A stretch of 64,000 bases of DNA from Adenophora triphylla var. japonica (GCA_022495995.1 JAFEMH010002095.1:310001-374000), one strand, 5' to 3'; shown: positions 10,664 to 21,160, numbered from the stretch's first letter. Made by a program: numbers and translations. Notes: generated by a model not told the origin, from the sequence alone.

Positions 10664-12353
10664 TGTGATGTACCCGATTTTTTTTGTGAAAATCAAAACG
10701 GAGTCGCCACGCCATTTTTGTTTTAAGGGCCAAAACTTTGAAAAAAGCCCGAGATCAGAAATTTAGGTTCGGAGGTCATGTTACGCGTCGGGAAGGACGT
10801 TAGTGTGCACCCGACGCGCCTCGCAAAGCGAGTCTTCCAAACATTTGAAAATCCTTTTGTTGTGTGTGTGTGTGTGTGTGTTTGTGTTTTGACCAAAATA
10901 AATTGAAACTGGAAAAAGTAAAAATTGGGATGTCTTTTTAAGACTTTAAACCGATCCCATGATTTTTTGGAGAATTTTTGGGTTGAGTCTTGGCACTCAA
11001 AAGATTTTTGGATTTGAAAAACAATTCTGCCAGAATGAAAGAAGGCAGTTGACCCTTGACTTTGAAATGGACTTAAAGGCTTCAAAAACTCAAAATCTGG
11101 GGAAAGTCCGAGAATGAAAGTTGCTTAAAACACCCTAAATAGGGTTTCTGTAAAAGAACTTTTCATTTTGAAGAAATTTGAGGGGTCAAAACCTTCTGGA
11201 AATCTCAGATGTGAAATCTGGATTTCCAGAAGCTGATGAACTGGCCTCTGAAAGAAAAATTGAAAAGAGGAGTTTTACTCACCCAAAAAATAAAATAAAA
11301 ATATGTCTGGAAAGATCTGGATGTAAGATACAAAAAGTGTTTTGTAGTCAACATCAAATTCCAAGTTTTACTGGGTCCAAAAAATAGGAAAATGGACTGA
11401 GGTCTCAGAACAATGCTACTGGACAGCAAGATGTTCTTGAGGGAAAATGTGATTTTTGGGGGATTTGCATCTATGTTCACCCCATTTTCATCCCTAGACT
11501 TGATACCACTACTTTTTGTTAAGTGGTTATCATATTCAAGTCATCCTTGTGGAATTTATGAGGTTGAAACATGTCCTTTGCAAAGGGAAAGGGGTTTTTG
11601 TAAAGATGAAACCAAGGAGAAAGAATTGACTAAAGATCTAAAATGTGGACCACTTGAGATGGTCATTCATGAAGATGAACTTCAAGATGACCATCTTAGG
11701 TCAAAACTCAAGTTAAACTAGACATGAAATAAGTCAAAGTAAGAAGAACAAGATGACCAAGAAATCAAAAGAGAATTTTAGGGTTTTGAGAAGGAGGGCT
11801 TTACCAATGGTGACACCCTATCTTCCTAGGCTTGGAATTTGACTTGAGGAATATCAAGATTTGGTGTTTGGCTTGAGGAGTATCAAGGTTTGGTGTGTTT
11901 GGTATTTGATTGGGAAAGATTCAAGAGAAAAAGGTGGCAATCAAGGGATTCCCACTGTTTTCTCTCTATATTTCGCCAGAACTTCGTTGCTGTGATCAAA
12001 TTCCTCCCTTAAACTGAGAGAGGAGGGTTCAATTTATAGGACACTGGAAATGTCATACATGTCCGCGCGGAGGGTTCCCGTAGGCGTGCACTGTTCATCT
12101 CGAGGCTGCAGGCTTTGGACAGGAGGAATAAAATTCAAAATATCAGCAGAAATTGTTTTTCAACTTGCTGTTTCGGGATTTTCTTAATTCTTTTGCTTTT
12201 TTGGATTCTTTTTTTGGTTTAACTTTAAATGGCAAACCCTAACCTACTCTTGCTTGGTTAGGAAGGTTAGAGATTGTTAGAAATGTTAGAAATGTTAAAA
12301 CTTTCGTTAACTTTCTAACGAAAAAACTACCAACTCAAATTGGAGCACTTACA
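10664..12353 (-). repeat. TAT-1 5' LTR (right)
   Basis: 1690 bp, nearly identical to 422-2121. Differences include a longer (TG)n tract at 10860-10880 and changes around 11978-11995 and 12091-12125. The minus-strand TATA-like CTATAAATT lies near 12028-12037 and is the likely promoter of the element. Confidence 0.95.
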
Positions 12354-13668
12354 CCATCGCATGTGCAATGTCCGGCCTTGTACACACCATTGCATACATG
12401 AGACTCCCCACTGCTGAAGCATATGGAGTTCTCTCCATCTTGTCACGCTCTTCCTTGCCCCTAGGCGAGTCCTTCTCGGATAGCTTGAAATACAAACCCA
12501 ATGGCGTCCCTGTTGGCTTCGCCTCTTCCATACAAAACCTTGCTAAGACCTTCTCAACATATTCTGCTTGTGAAAGAACCAACTTGCCCGACTCCCTATC
12601 CCGGTCAATCCGCATGCCCAAGATTTTCTTGGCCTCTCCCAAATCCTTCATCTCGAACCGTTCTGACAACTGAGTCTTCAACCTGTTTACCTCTCTACTG
12701 CTAGAGCCCGCTATTAGCATGTCGTCCACATATAAAAGCAAGATAATATACCCATTGTCCGTGTTCTTGAAGTAGCAACAATGATCCGCCTCACATCTGA
12801 TAAAATCAATGTCATGCATGAATCCATCAAATTTCCTGTACCACTGCCTAAGAGCTTGTTTAAGGCCATACAAGCTCTTAGTCAATCTGCAAACTAGCTC
12901 CCCGCTACCCTTAGACAAGTAACCCTCTGGCTGTACCATGTAAATCTCTTCCTCCAAGTCCCCATGAAGAAAGGCTGTCTTCACATCCATCTGTTCAAGC
13001 AACAAGTTGTCTGCCACTACTATTCCCAGAACCATTCTGATAGTGGTCATCTTCACAACCGGAGTGAATACTTCGGTGTAGTCAATACCGTACTTTTGCT
13101 GAAACCCTTTTACAACCAGTCTTGCCTTGTAACGCTTGCTACCGTCTGCTTCCTCCTTGATCCTGTAAACCCACTTGTTATGCAGTGCCTTCTTCCCCTT
13201 AGGTAGTTCAGTCAACTCCCAAGTTTTGTTAGCCTTCAATGAGTCCATCGCAGCTTTCCACTTGTCACAAAGTGCACTACGAACAGCCTCCGCATAACAT
13301 TCCGGTTCCCCATTATCTGTCAACAACAAATAATAATTGGATGGAGTATACCTGTCAGGCGATCCACGCAACCTGCTGGATCTACGCAGCGGAATATTCG
13401 GTTCCGGAGTACGTGGTTCATCTTCAGTGACCTCTTGACCATGGTCATCATGAACCGTTCTGCTCCCACCCGAGTTAGGAATATCCACCTCTACAATATC
13501 CGGTTCCGAACTAGTGTCATCGAATGCCCTTCCTGTCCTTGTACAAAACCTGTTCATTGAATACCACATCTCGACTACGAATAACTCTATGATTTTGGTC
13601 ATCCCAAAACTTGTACCCAAAGTCATCCCCGCCATACCCAATAAATGTACACTTAACAGATTTAGCAT
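12354..13668 (-). pseudogene. Copia reverse transcriptase part of the polyprotein
   Basis: The minus-strand frame shows the Copia RT: KWVYRIKEEADGSKRYKARL, then VKGFQQKYGIDYTEVFTPV, QMDVKTAFLHGDLEEEIYM with the catalytic Asp, and LLLYVDDMLIAG with the YVDD box. The frame ends in CTRPDIAHAM at the TAT-1 insertion, and RNase H resumes at 421 on the far side. The first 35 or so residues of this frame are not RT. The matching sequence there (KSVKCTFIGYGGDDFGYKFW) is in another frame at about 13560-13690, so frameshifts separate integrase and RT. Confidence 0.93.
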
Positions 13669-14841
13669 CTAATTTAGTTCTCTCAAATAATCAACATGAA
13701 CATAAGAAACGCAGCCAAATATGCGAAGAAAGGACAGATTTACACCTTGCCACTCCACGCTTCCTCCGGGAATTCCATTCCCCAATGGTACCGATGGTCC
13801 CCGATTGATCAAGAAAGCGCGTGTCAACCGCATATGCCTTAACGTCTTCGAAAGTCCACACTTCAATCTCATACTTCTAGCCCGCTCATTCAATATTCTG
13901 TTCATCCTCTCTGCTACCCCGTTGAGTTGAGGTGTCCGCTTTGGAGTCTTCTCCATACGAATTCCATTCGCAGCACAATATTCCCTAAACTCACCAAGCT
14001 CATACTCCCCACCATTGTCTGATCTCAAGCACTTAAGCTTAAGTCCCGTCTGATTCTCCACCAAGGCCTTCCACTTCTTGAACACCTCGAAAGCCTCATC
14101 TTTCCCCTTCAAGAAATAGACCCAAACCTTCCTTGTAGAATCATCAATGAAAGTCATGTAATATGATGCACCACCCAGAGATGTAACCGGAGATGGCCCC
14201 CACAAGTCCGTGTGAACCAATTCCAACTTTGCTTCCCTCAAACCCCTACCTGTCCTCGAGAAATTATTTCTCCCTTGTTTGCCAAACATACAATCCTCGC
14301 AGATCCCCACGTTGATTGTCTTCAAACCCGGTAGTAGTCCTTTTGAACAAAGCACCTTCATCCCTGTCTCACTCATGTGACCCAATCGACAGTGCCACAA
14401 ATCCGTATCACCCTTGGCTGCTGCCACCGCGATACTGTCCTTGGTGTTATTCGCCAAATACAAAGTTCCCTCCTTATTACCCTGAGCGATCTCACAATTC
14501 TCCTTGGTAATGACCCAGTTCCTGCAGCCGAATGTCACCTTGTAACCTTCGTCGTCCAACTGCCCAACTGAAAGTAGGTTCTTTTTCAAACCCGGAATGT
14601 GTCTGACCCCGTTCAGATGTAAGACCTTCCCGTCTGATGCTCCTATTCTGACATCCCCCTTCCCCTTGATTTCCAAAGGCTCGCCATCCGCTAGATGGAC
14701 CTTCCCGAAATCACCGGAAGTGTAATTTTCCATCTCTTCCTTGTGCCCGCAAGAGTGGAATGATGCCCCCGAATCCAGCACCCATGATTCTAGTGCACTA
14801 CTATCACTCGAACCGCACATCATCACCTTCGATCGCCACAT
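13669..14841 (-). pseudogene. Copia protease and integrase part of the polyprotein
   Basis: The segment begins with a retropepsin-type active site, WVLDSGASFHSC. The integrase zinc-binding HHCC region follows (LWHCRLGHMSETGMKVL with CEDCMFGKQ). The integrase core has the Asp of ELVHTDLWGP, the FIDDSTRKVWVYFLK stretch, the Asp of LRSDNGGEY, and the Glu of APQLNGVAER type (here TPQLNGVAERMN). It overlaps gag by 38 bases in another frame and ends at a stop (CVSYVHVDYLRELN) where the family normally reads on. It is therefore disrupted at both joins. Confidence 0.93.
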
Positions 14842-15634
14842 TCACCTGATTGCCCTTACGATTTGGACAATCCCTCTTGAAGTGTCCCAATTCCTTACAA
14901 TAATAGCACTGAACAGATCCCTTTGCAACCTTCGGTTTATCCTTGGTCTCATCAGCTTTGCCCTTTCCACTCACCGTGTTCTCCCTAGATTCGGTTCTCC
15001 TTTGTTTGCTAGTACCCGGCTTCCCCTTGCTAGTAGTAGCCAAAGCCGATCCCGAAGCACTCGATGTCCCCAACTTCTTCATGCAATATTCCTCGGCCAA
15101 AAGAAAGTCCTTAACATCATCATACTTCAATTTCTTCTTACCTGCTGAAGCATTGATTGCTGTCACCGTTCCGCTCCAACTTGCCGGTAAAGAAGCTAGC
15201 AACAAACACGCATGAACCTCATCATCGAACTTGATCTCCACCGCTGTCAATGAATCTATGACATCCATAAACTCATTGATGTGCTTAGCCAAGGATCCTT
15301 CCTCTTGCATCTTGAGACTACCCATCTTACGTATCAAATCAACCTTATTTGCAGCAGACGGAGTTTCAAATCTCTCAGTAAGATAATTCAATAGCTCCTT
15401 GGTGGTTTTCGCCTTCTTGGTAGTCTTCGCAATCCACTTTGACAAAGTAGATCTAACCACCCCTAGGGCTTTTCGATCCATGAGTTCCCATTCTTCCTGA
15501 TCTTCATCTTCCGATTTGACACCCTTCAGAGGCTTATAGAGGTCTTTGTTGTACAAAAGATCCTCAATCTGCATCCTCCAATATCCGTAGTCAGACCCAT
15601 CGAATTTCTCAACCGCCTGTTTGTCCTTGCCCAT
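14804..15634 (-). CDS. Copia gag with zinc knuckle
   Basis: I chose the start at 15634 (MGKDKQAVEKFDGSDYGYW), shortly after the primer site; the frame is open further upstream into the LTR but without gag similarity. It contains the UBN2-type gag region (KALGVVRSTLSKWIAKTTKK, YLTERFETPSAANKVDL, FMDVIDSL). A CCHC zinc knuckle CYYCKELGHFKRDC lies near the C-terminus. It stops at 14804, just before the protease frame. In single-frame Copia elements gag and protease are continuous, so a one-base change near 14820 is likely. Confidence 0.88.
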   Translation of the reverse strand: MGKDKQAVEKFDGSDYGYWRMQIEDLLYNKDLYKPLKGVKSEDEDQEEWELMDRKALGVVRSTLSKWIAKTTKKAKTTKELLNYLTERFETPSAANKVDLIRKMGSLKMQEEGSLAKHINEFMDVIDSLTAVEIKFDDEVHACLLLASLPASWSGTVTAINASAGKKKLKYDDVKDFLLAEEYCMKKLGTSSASGSALATTSKGKPGTSKQRRTESRENTVSGKGKADETKDKPKVAKGSVQCYYCKELGHFKRDCPNRKGNQVNVAIEGDDVRFE

Positions 15635-15677
15635 TCTTGATTGCTTGGAACAACTCCCTTGATCTTGAAACCAAAAT

Positions 15678-15688
15678 CTCTGATACCA
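15678..15688 (-). other. Primer binding site of the Copia element (tRNA-iMet type)
   Basis: On the minus strand TGGTATCAGAG lies two bases after the LTR end. This is the standard plant Copia site complementary to the 3' end of initiator tRNA-Met. Confidence 0.92.
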
Positions 15689-15690
15689 GT

Positions 15691-16231
15691 TGTTGCGAAT
15701 ATGGCCCTCCACAACCCAAGAAAACCTACAAGAAAGATTAGAGCACACAAGCCAAGCACAAGAAATCAAAGAAACAGAAAAGAACACAAGAAATTGTTAA
15801 TCCAGTTCACCAATTTGATTGGCTACGTTTGGGGGCACTACCAAGCCAGGATCTTGCACTATGTATGTAGAATTTTTGTTACAACTGAGTTGGGGGCGGA
15901 ACATTGATTATATATGACCTAGGGAATAAACCAAAACCTAAACAAACAAGGAAACTAGGACTGCTGGAAAAACGGGCCGAGCGCGGTCGCCCTCACCCCG
16001 AGCGCGGTCGCGCAACCCTCCAGAAACTTCAATGCCTTCAAATAATGCTCCAGCGCGGTCGCCCTTATTTCGAGCGCGGTCGCCCTCAACACGTCGTCGA
16101 TCCAGCATCAGTCTCTGCCCAAGAGCGCGGTCGCGCACGCCACTAGCGCGGCCGCTCTTGTGTCCAGCAACCCCTGACGAGTTTTTCCCCCTTGCTTCGA
16201 TGTCTATCCCGGTTGGTCCTCTATCCCAACA
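15691..16231 (-). repeat. Copia 5' LTR
   Basis: 541 bp with 5-bp inverted ends TGTTG...CAACA, placed by the primer site on one side and by the host gene on the other. A minus-strand TATATAA lies at 15908-15916. Upstream of it (15979-16154) are six GC-rich repeats that look like an enhancer. The second LTR is outside the window. Confidence 0.85.
15979..16154. promoter_or_regulatory. Six copies of GAGCGCGGTCG in the Copia LTR
   Basis: Copies lie at 15979, 16000, 16052, 16072, 16123 and 16145 (the last as AGCGCGGCCG). They are in one orientation and upstream of the minus-strand TATA box, in the U3 part of the LTR. Position and repetition suggest a transcription factor target. This is inference. 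Confidence 0.6.
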
Positions 16232-16395
16232 TGAACGGCGATTAGGCGGCAAAGACGATTGAGAAGGAAAATCCACTGGTTCACGCAATTGTGCTGTTAG
16301 AAGGAACTCCGGTGCCTAGGGACTTTAGGTGTGACCGTGTTTGGGTTTGGGTTAACACTGACCGGATTGTGATTAAAGCTCCGATGATTACTTAA
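16232..16395 (+). pseudogene. Serine protease inhibitor, potato inhibitor I family, 3' end only
   Basis: The reading frame from 16246 gives AAKTIEKENPLVHAIVLLEG, then TPVPRDFRCDRVWVWVN, and ends MIT at 16393-16395. These are the hallmarks of potato type I inhibitors (small secreted or vacuolar inhibitors of subtilisin/chymotrypsin-like proteases): the TIEKENP helix, the VLLEGT strand before the reactive loop, and the FRCDRVWVWVN strand. The likely reactive-site bond is within TPVPRDF. The 5' part is missing because the Copia LTR ends at 16231. A TAG at 16243-16245 interrupts the frame in the remaining part. The region 16396-16780 looks like its 3' untranslated region. Confidence 0.85.
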
Positions 16396-16782
16396 GAGGA
16401 ATAATCAGATCCATTAGCGGCGAATCTTCGGTGGTGATGCCACTGTTTGTGGACCGTCATGTTATGTAATTTATTATTGATGTATTTCTTATTGTAATGT
16501 ACTATGTTTTCTATGTAAAATAAATGTTTATTTAAATAAAAGGACTCCGTCTTAATTAATTCTTTGGCTAAGGGCCTGTCTTGTATCTCAATTAAACTTT
16601 CAGTTCAAAATATTTAAGAGATTAAAAAGTTCAGTTAGTAAAGAAATTAAATTAATTAAAATGTCTTTAAAAATGTTACTAATCTTTTTAAGTTGAAAAT
16701 GTCGGGTGTCTTGTTAACAAGGTAATGAGAAAAAGTTATCTTTTATATACTTTGTTGCAGTTAGTCAAAATTATGTAGGAAT
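16396..16782. other. Probable 3' untranslated/intergenic sequence
   Basis: AT-rich sequence after the inhibitor stop, with AATAAA-like signals at about 16517-16540. No frame with a recognisable product was seen. Confidence 0.5.
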
Positions 16783-17157
16783 GAGGCACTTACAAAACTG
16801 CCGGAAATTTGTGGCACTTAAAAAACTGCCGGAAAATTATGGCACTTTTAAAAGTGCCAAAAAATTGTGGCACTTTTCAAAGTGCCGGAAATTATGACAT
16901 TTCTGAAAGTGCCGGAAATTATGGCATTTCTGAAAGTGCAGGAAATTGTGGCACTTTTAAAAGTGCCGGAAAATTGTGGCACTTTTCAAAGTGCCGGAAA
17001 ATTGTGGCACTTTTAAGTGCCGGGAAGTATTGCCGACGCGACTTATTACGGCACTTATAAAAGTGCCGGAAAATGTGCCGGAAATAGCTTTTATGGCACT
17101 TTTTTCTCATTTGTGGCACTTAAAAAAGTGCCACAAAAACCTGTTTTTGTTGTAGTG
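16783..17157 (-). mobile_element. CACTA-type element end with GGCACTTTT palindromes
   Basis: On the minus strand it begins CACTACAACAAAAACAGG at 17157, a typical CACTA terminus. About ten subterminal repeats follow, many of them the perfect palindrome GGCACTTTTAAAAGTGCC joined by GGAAAATT. Subterminal repeats of this kind bind transposase in CACTA elements. I did not find the opposite terminus, so this may be a truncated non-autonomous copy. Confidence 0.65.
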
Positions 17158-17212
17158 TAAAACTTATAGTTCTTAGTCATAATTTATACTAAAAGGTTAA
17201 TGACATGTACCA

Positions 17213-17311
17213 GAGATTTTTGAACAGCTTGAAGACCATGGATTGATTTATTCACGAGTGTTGGAAGAAGAGGGCAAGTTTTCAAGTCCAACTGGCAAGG
17301 GCTGGAAATAA
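17213..17311 (+). pseudogene. Exon-like fragment, unidentified
   Basis: The frame reads EIFEQLEDHGLIYSRVLEEE and ends KGW(K) at a TAA, preceded by a possible acceptor CCAG. I do not recognise the family. It lies with other exon-like pieces in the same orientation upstream of a Helitron end. Confidence 0.35.
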
Positions 17312-17578
17312 AAATTAAGAGAAAAGGTTTGATTAAATTTTATGAAAGTTTATTTGGGTCGATTTAAATAAATTAATATGTGACACTATTTTCTTTTTGG
17401 GACGAGTATAAATTATGATTCCTGATTACTATTAAAAATGATTCTTGATTACTTTTCTCAGATATTGGATGGTATGTACTTCATATTTCATCATGTTATC
17501 TACACTACTGAACTTATGCAGTCAGTTTTAAAAGTTAGAACTTAAAGAGACTTAACACTCTCGAGTATATAGCTATAG

Positions 17579-17674
17579 GTGGAAGCTGAGATGGGACGGA
17601 TCAAGCTAGAGCTTAAGACGACAATAGACATATATAGCAACGCCTGCAAAGCAGCACTTTCAGAAAAACAGAAG
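17579..17674 (+). pseudogene. Exon resembling the coiled-coil linker of U-box kinase proteins
   Basis: After an acceptor TATAG the frame reads VEAEMGRIKLELKTTIDIYS, then NACKAALSEKQK, followed by the donor GTACCT. U-box/protein kinase genes (PUB-type with USP domain) have a similar stretch, E-x-R-L-x-L-E-L-K-Q-T-x-x-M-Y-x-x-A-C, before the kinase domain. No other exon of that gene was found nearby, so it is a fragment, probably captured. Confidence 0.45.
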
Positions 17675-18420
17675 GTACCTACTTTGTTTAGGTTTTATAC
17701 TCTTTGTGATACATCATAACTTAAGCTAAGCCTTACCTAAAATATGGACCATCTTGGTTATTTTCCCTACGGAACAGATATTTCGTTTAACCCTTTTTCA
17801 TAAATAGGAGCCCATTATTGTTGTCACTCGACTTTACGATAGTCTTGGAATTGGGAGAGTATAAATCAGTCATTATCTCCAGTCTCCCATCTTAACTGGG
17901 TCTTGGATATTGCAGTTAACTTGATTTAATTTTGATTTAGCGGTGTGTTTTTGCAGCTAATTGTTTGATGATTTTTTTGCTTTTGAAATGTGGGGTAGGT
18001 TAATTTTTAGCTACTTGAAATAAACTGAGATTGGTTTTTGTTAATAATTTGAGGAGATCGGTTTTGAGAATCGACTTTGAATTCCTTCTCGAATTCTTCA
18101 TTTTAGTTATTTTCTCCTTATCGTTTTTTTACTTAATTTGTCATTTTCTTTGGTATCTCTTTTCTGGAACATGTAAATGGAAGTTTTGGACACTACTATG
18201 GTATATTGCTTACAATTGTGCAAAAAAAATCATGAACTGCCTGCGCACAGACAACTTCTACATTTTGATGTTCTTCACCTAATTTGAACTTTCTGAATAT
18301 TATTCTGTGTTTTGTGTAAGTTCTTTCTATTTGTTAACTGTCTTCTAAAGATCAGTTTCAAGCATTATTTTTTAAAGTGTAGCCTTCACTCCTCTTTTCA
18401 GATTTTGATTAAAGCTTAGC

Positions 18421-18516
18421 GATTTTGACAGTAAACGCCTCAAGAAGTCATGGTCTGATGATGAGAATGTTGAACCTAAAGCTGAAACGAAAGGGAATTC
18501 TAGCAAGCCAGCTTGA
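18421..18516 (+). pseudogene. Possible last exon of an unidentified gene
   Basis: The frame reads DFDSKRLKKSWSDDENVEPK and ends SSKPA at a TGA, after a possible acceptor CTTAG. It is rich in charged residues. I do not recognise it. Confidence 0.35.
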
Positions 18517-19071
18517 AGTCGAATTATTACATTACTTTGAATATTTCATTTCACGGTGCTAGATTTAAGTTAAGTTCATCTGGTCTTTTGATTCCTTGGA
18601 TTTTGTGTGCATGATGCTTAAACATGATATCTGTCTCGATAAATTGTCATTTGGTTTAGATTCTTTTCATGATTTTGTTCAATTCGGTCAAACCATGCCT
18701 ATAGTTAGAGTTGCTCAGTTATTGAGATAAGCTGACTTGATACAATGATTGTCGTGGTGTTTTTTCATGAAGAGTAGTTTCCACTATCACATGTTTTAGT
18801 ATTTATTGTATACTTCAATGTGTTGATTTCTTTCCTTACAAGTGTTAACTTATGAATGTTTGTTTTGATGTGTGGCCAGTGTAGCAGTAGCTGATGTGCT
18901 ATAACAAAAATTGCACACAGATGGAAAACTGAAATGTATTCAAGTCATTTTTTTAACCATATTTTCAAGCTTTTGTAATTTGTTTTCTTAGATTTGGGAT
19001 GACAGAACTTCAAGCTATAGATATAATAATGATTTTTATTTGTTTGTTTCCCCAATATCTCTTAATATAGT

Positions 19072-19226
19072 TGGCAATGGATTGGATTGGGAGTTATGAG
19101 AAAGAGAGTAATGGATGGGGAAATGAACCTGTTGGAGGAGCCAATATGGGGCTTTGGAAACAGAGGGACGCCAATTCCGAAGATGAATCTTCTAAGATTG
19201 CTTCCACCGGTAGTGACAATGATTTG
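19072..19226 (+). pseudogene. Exon-like fragment, unidentified
   Basis: Between an acceptor ATATAG and a donor GGTACT the frame reads AMDWIGSYEKESNGWGNEPV, then MGLWKQRDANSEDESSKIAS. No family recognised. Same orientation as its neighbours. Confidence 0.35.
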
Positions 19227-19460
19227 GTACTACAAATCTTTTCCTTTTATATTATTATCTGCTTTTCCTAGATATTATTGTTTGGCTTGCTTAGTCAGTT
19301 GTGCGTGGGTGTCTGTTATCTCGATTTTGAACGTGGAGTTCTATTGATAAGAACATTATTATAAGTACTTTTACTTGAAGAAGGGTGGAAAATTTATATT
19401 TTTTTTTGGAGTAATATAGTTGATTGTTGAGCGTGTTTTGCGCTCTCATTCTTTTGCAGG

Positions 19461-19550
19461 CATATCCATAAATTTGATATTCCTGATTCTACCACAGTAA
19501 TGTCGATCTGTGAAGCCACAATGATCTTTAGTCTATTCTCCAAAGCTCAC
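19461..19550 (+). pseudogene. Exon-like fragment, unidentified
   Basis: After TTTTGCAG at 19453-19460 a frame reads HIHKFDIPDSTTVMSICEA up to a possible donor AGGTCAGT near 19551. Weak evidence beyond the splice-like signals. Confidence 0.25.
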
Positions 19551-19723
19551 AGGTCAGTCAAGTCAGACTAATTAACTTCGGATGGATGATCCTTTGTCGG
19601 TTGGCTTTAACCCTCATGTGAATTTAATTTTGTTCGGCAATTTTGTTTCTGTTTTTCATTTTTTTTTAATTTTATGATTGATGTAATCAGTTTTATTTCT
19701 TCAGAGTTTTTCAAAAAGTTGTA

Positions 19724-19823
19724 CTACCTCTATCCCAAAATGAATATTTAAAAAAATCAAATTTTAGTCAAGAGCAGACATGAAATTAAAAAAAAATGCA
19801 CATTCATTTTGGGAAGGAGGGAG
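19724..19823. mobile_element. Short Stowaway-like MITE
   Basis: About 100 bp with inverted ends CTACCTCTATCCCAAAATGA and (reverse) CTCCCTCCTTCCCAAAATGA, next to TA. Confidence 0.65.
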
Positions 19824-20474
19824 TATATGGGTCAATTTGTGATTATTGTTATTATGTACAGAACTCTATAATTATACGGTCATGAGATATTTGATATTTC
19901 GTAATTTTCATTTATATGTGCTTCATTTTAGACATGACATGAATTAGAAATTTGGAGTATTCATTTTCTTTATCTGATAATTTTCTTCTATATGTATGTG
20001 CTTCAAAACCCCTATGATTTGATCATTTATGTAAAGAACATCTAAGACAGTTATTCAGAATTAAATTCTCATGTTATCACTTTCGTTATCACATTGTTAT
20101 TTACTCTATCCGGATGCGTATGGGTTGTATGCCTATTTTTTATTCATAAAAGATCATTATATGTATGCTTTTTTTTTTTTTTTAATTGGAGTTTTTCTAC
20201 TTAAATTTTGAATTTGGGTGGTAGGTTTTACTGTTTTCACATGGTGCACTCTTAGATTCTTCTACATTCTCAGTTTCATAATTCAATCTGACATTTGAAT
20301 TTTCATTATTCTAAAGTTGATGCAAGAGTTAAAAACAACTTAGGCACTATCCATTTGTAGTTTTGTGATTGTTTGCTATTCTATTTTCATGCATTTTGAG
20401 ATATTGAGGGTGAGGGTGCTTTTAATGGTGTTCATCTTTTAATTTTATTCACTTGACCACCATGCATACTGTCT
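19824..20474. other. AT-rich sequence, no feature seen
   Basis: No recognisable coding frame, repeat or promoter. It is likely the 3' part of the first Helitron. Confidence 0.4.
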
Positions 20475-20506
20475 CCGTGCCATTGACACGGGCTAGGGAG
20501 TACTAG
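20475..20506 (+). mobile_element. Helitron 3' terminus (Helitron A)
   Basis: The hairpin CCGTGCCATTGACACGG (20475-20491) is followed after 11 bases by CTAG and then T. This is the Helitron 3' end structure. The 5' end was not found. The exon fragments at 17213-19550 may be its cargo. Confidence 0.65.
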
Positions 20507-21160
20507 TCTATATTACAATAGAGAAAAGAAGTAACCGCCAAGATAAAGAAAGGCCAGGATTGATTTTCAGAAAATAGATCCAACGGCCTGAATTCTTCCC
20601 CCTCCACTTGACGATTTTATAACTCCCCCATGCTTTCAGTGAACCGCTAAAGACAAATAACCCTACCTGGCAATGAAAAATTGCCATCAAGGTGGGTTCC
20701 GACTGCCATTTTTCACGTTTAAAAACCAACACTTCCGGCATCTCTTCAAACAATCAACAGCAAATTTGATCGAAACCCTAGAAAAATTCGACTTCTCTAT
20801 TATTGGACGTCCGCTAAGAAAATTTATCATTCCATTTCCTGCTCAATAAATTCTCATACATTATACTCCGTATATGTTAACCCCTCCCCCCACACACACA
20901 AGCCATAGCAAAATTACTCCAACTTTGTGCTCCCAGATTAATTTTCGTTAAATTGAACACACCCAGATATGTATGTGTAATCATGTTAACCATTTTGTTG
21001 GTTTTAACAGTTTTGTGTTGGGAATTTTCCGTTTCTTGAGTACTCTTCTGAAGTTGGAGGTATTTTTTTTTGGAAACGATATGTGTAGTGGAATGGGTTG
21101 TTATGATATTAGAAGTCACTTTGTACTTGATTAAAATCTTACCATTTTTTTCCTTTTGGG

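Larger units (their letters stand above)
422..12353 (-). mobile_element. TAT-1: nested Ty3/Gypsy element of the TAT/Ogre type, gag only
   Basis: Two LTRs in direct orientation (422-2121 and 10664-12353) begin TGTGATGTACCCG and end GAGCACTTACA on the plus strand. They are flanked by CCATC at 417-421 and 12354-12358. The primer site, the gag remnant and the TATA boxes inside the LTRs all point to minus-strand transcription, so the right LTR is the 5' LTR. Between them lie a leader, a broken gag (7058-9394), a long non-coding part (about 4000-6950) and two minisatellite arrays. I see no protease, RT, RNase H or integrase, so this copy would depend on another element for mobility. The LTRs differ by about fifteen substitutions and some small indels on reading, which suggests a fairly recent insertion. 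Confidence 0.93.
1..16231 (-). mobile_element. Ty1/Copia retrotransposon, interrupted by TAT-1 and cut by the left window edge
   Basis: The element reads on the minus strand: LTR (15691-16231), primer site (15678-15688), gag, protease-integrase and reverse transcriptase down to 12354, then RNase H at 1-421. The two parts are separated by TAT-1, and both flank the same 5-bp duplication. The 3' LTR lies outside the window. The order GAG-PR-IN-RT-RH is the Copia order. The coding region has at least three frame changes, so the element is not autonomous as it stands. It inserted into the last exon of a protease inhibitor gene whose remnant starts at 16232. Confidence 0.93.

Noticed and set aside
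12368..15907. Plus-strand frames opposite the Copia polyprotein
   Set aside because: Shadows of the Copia coding strand.
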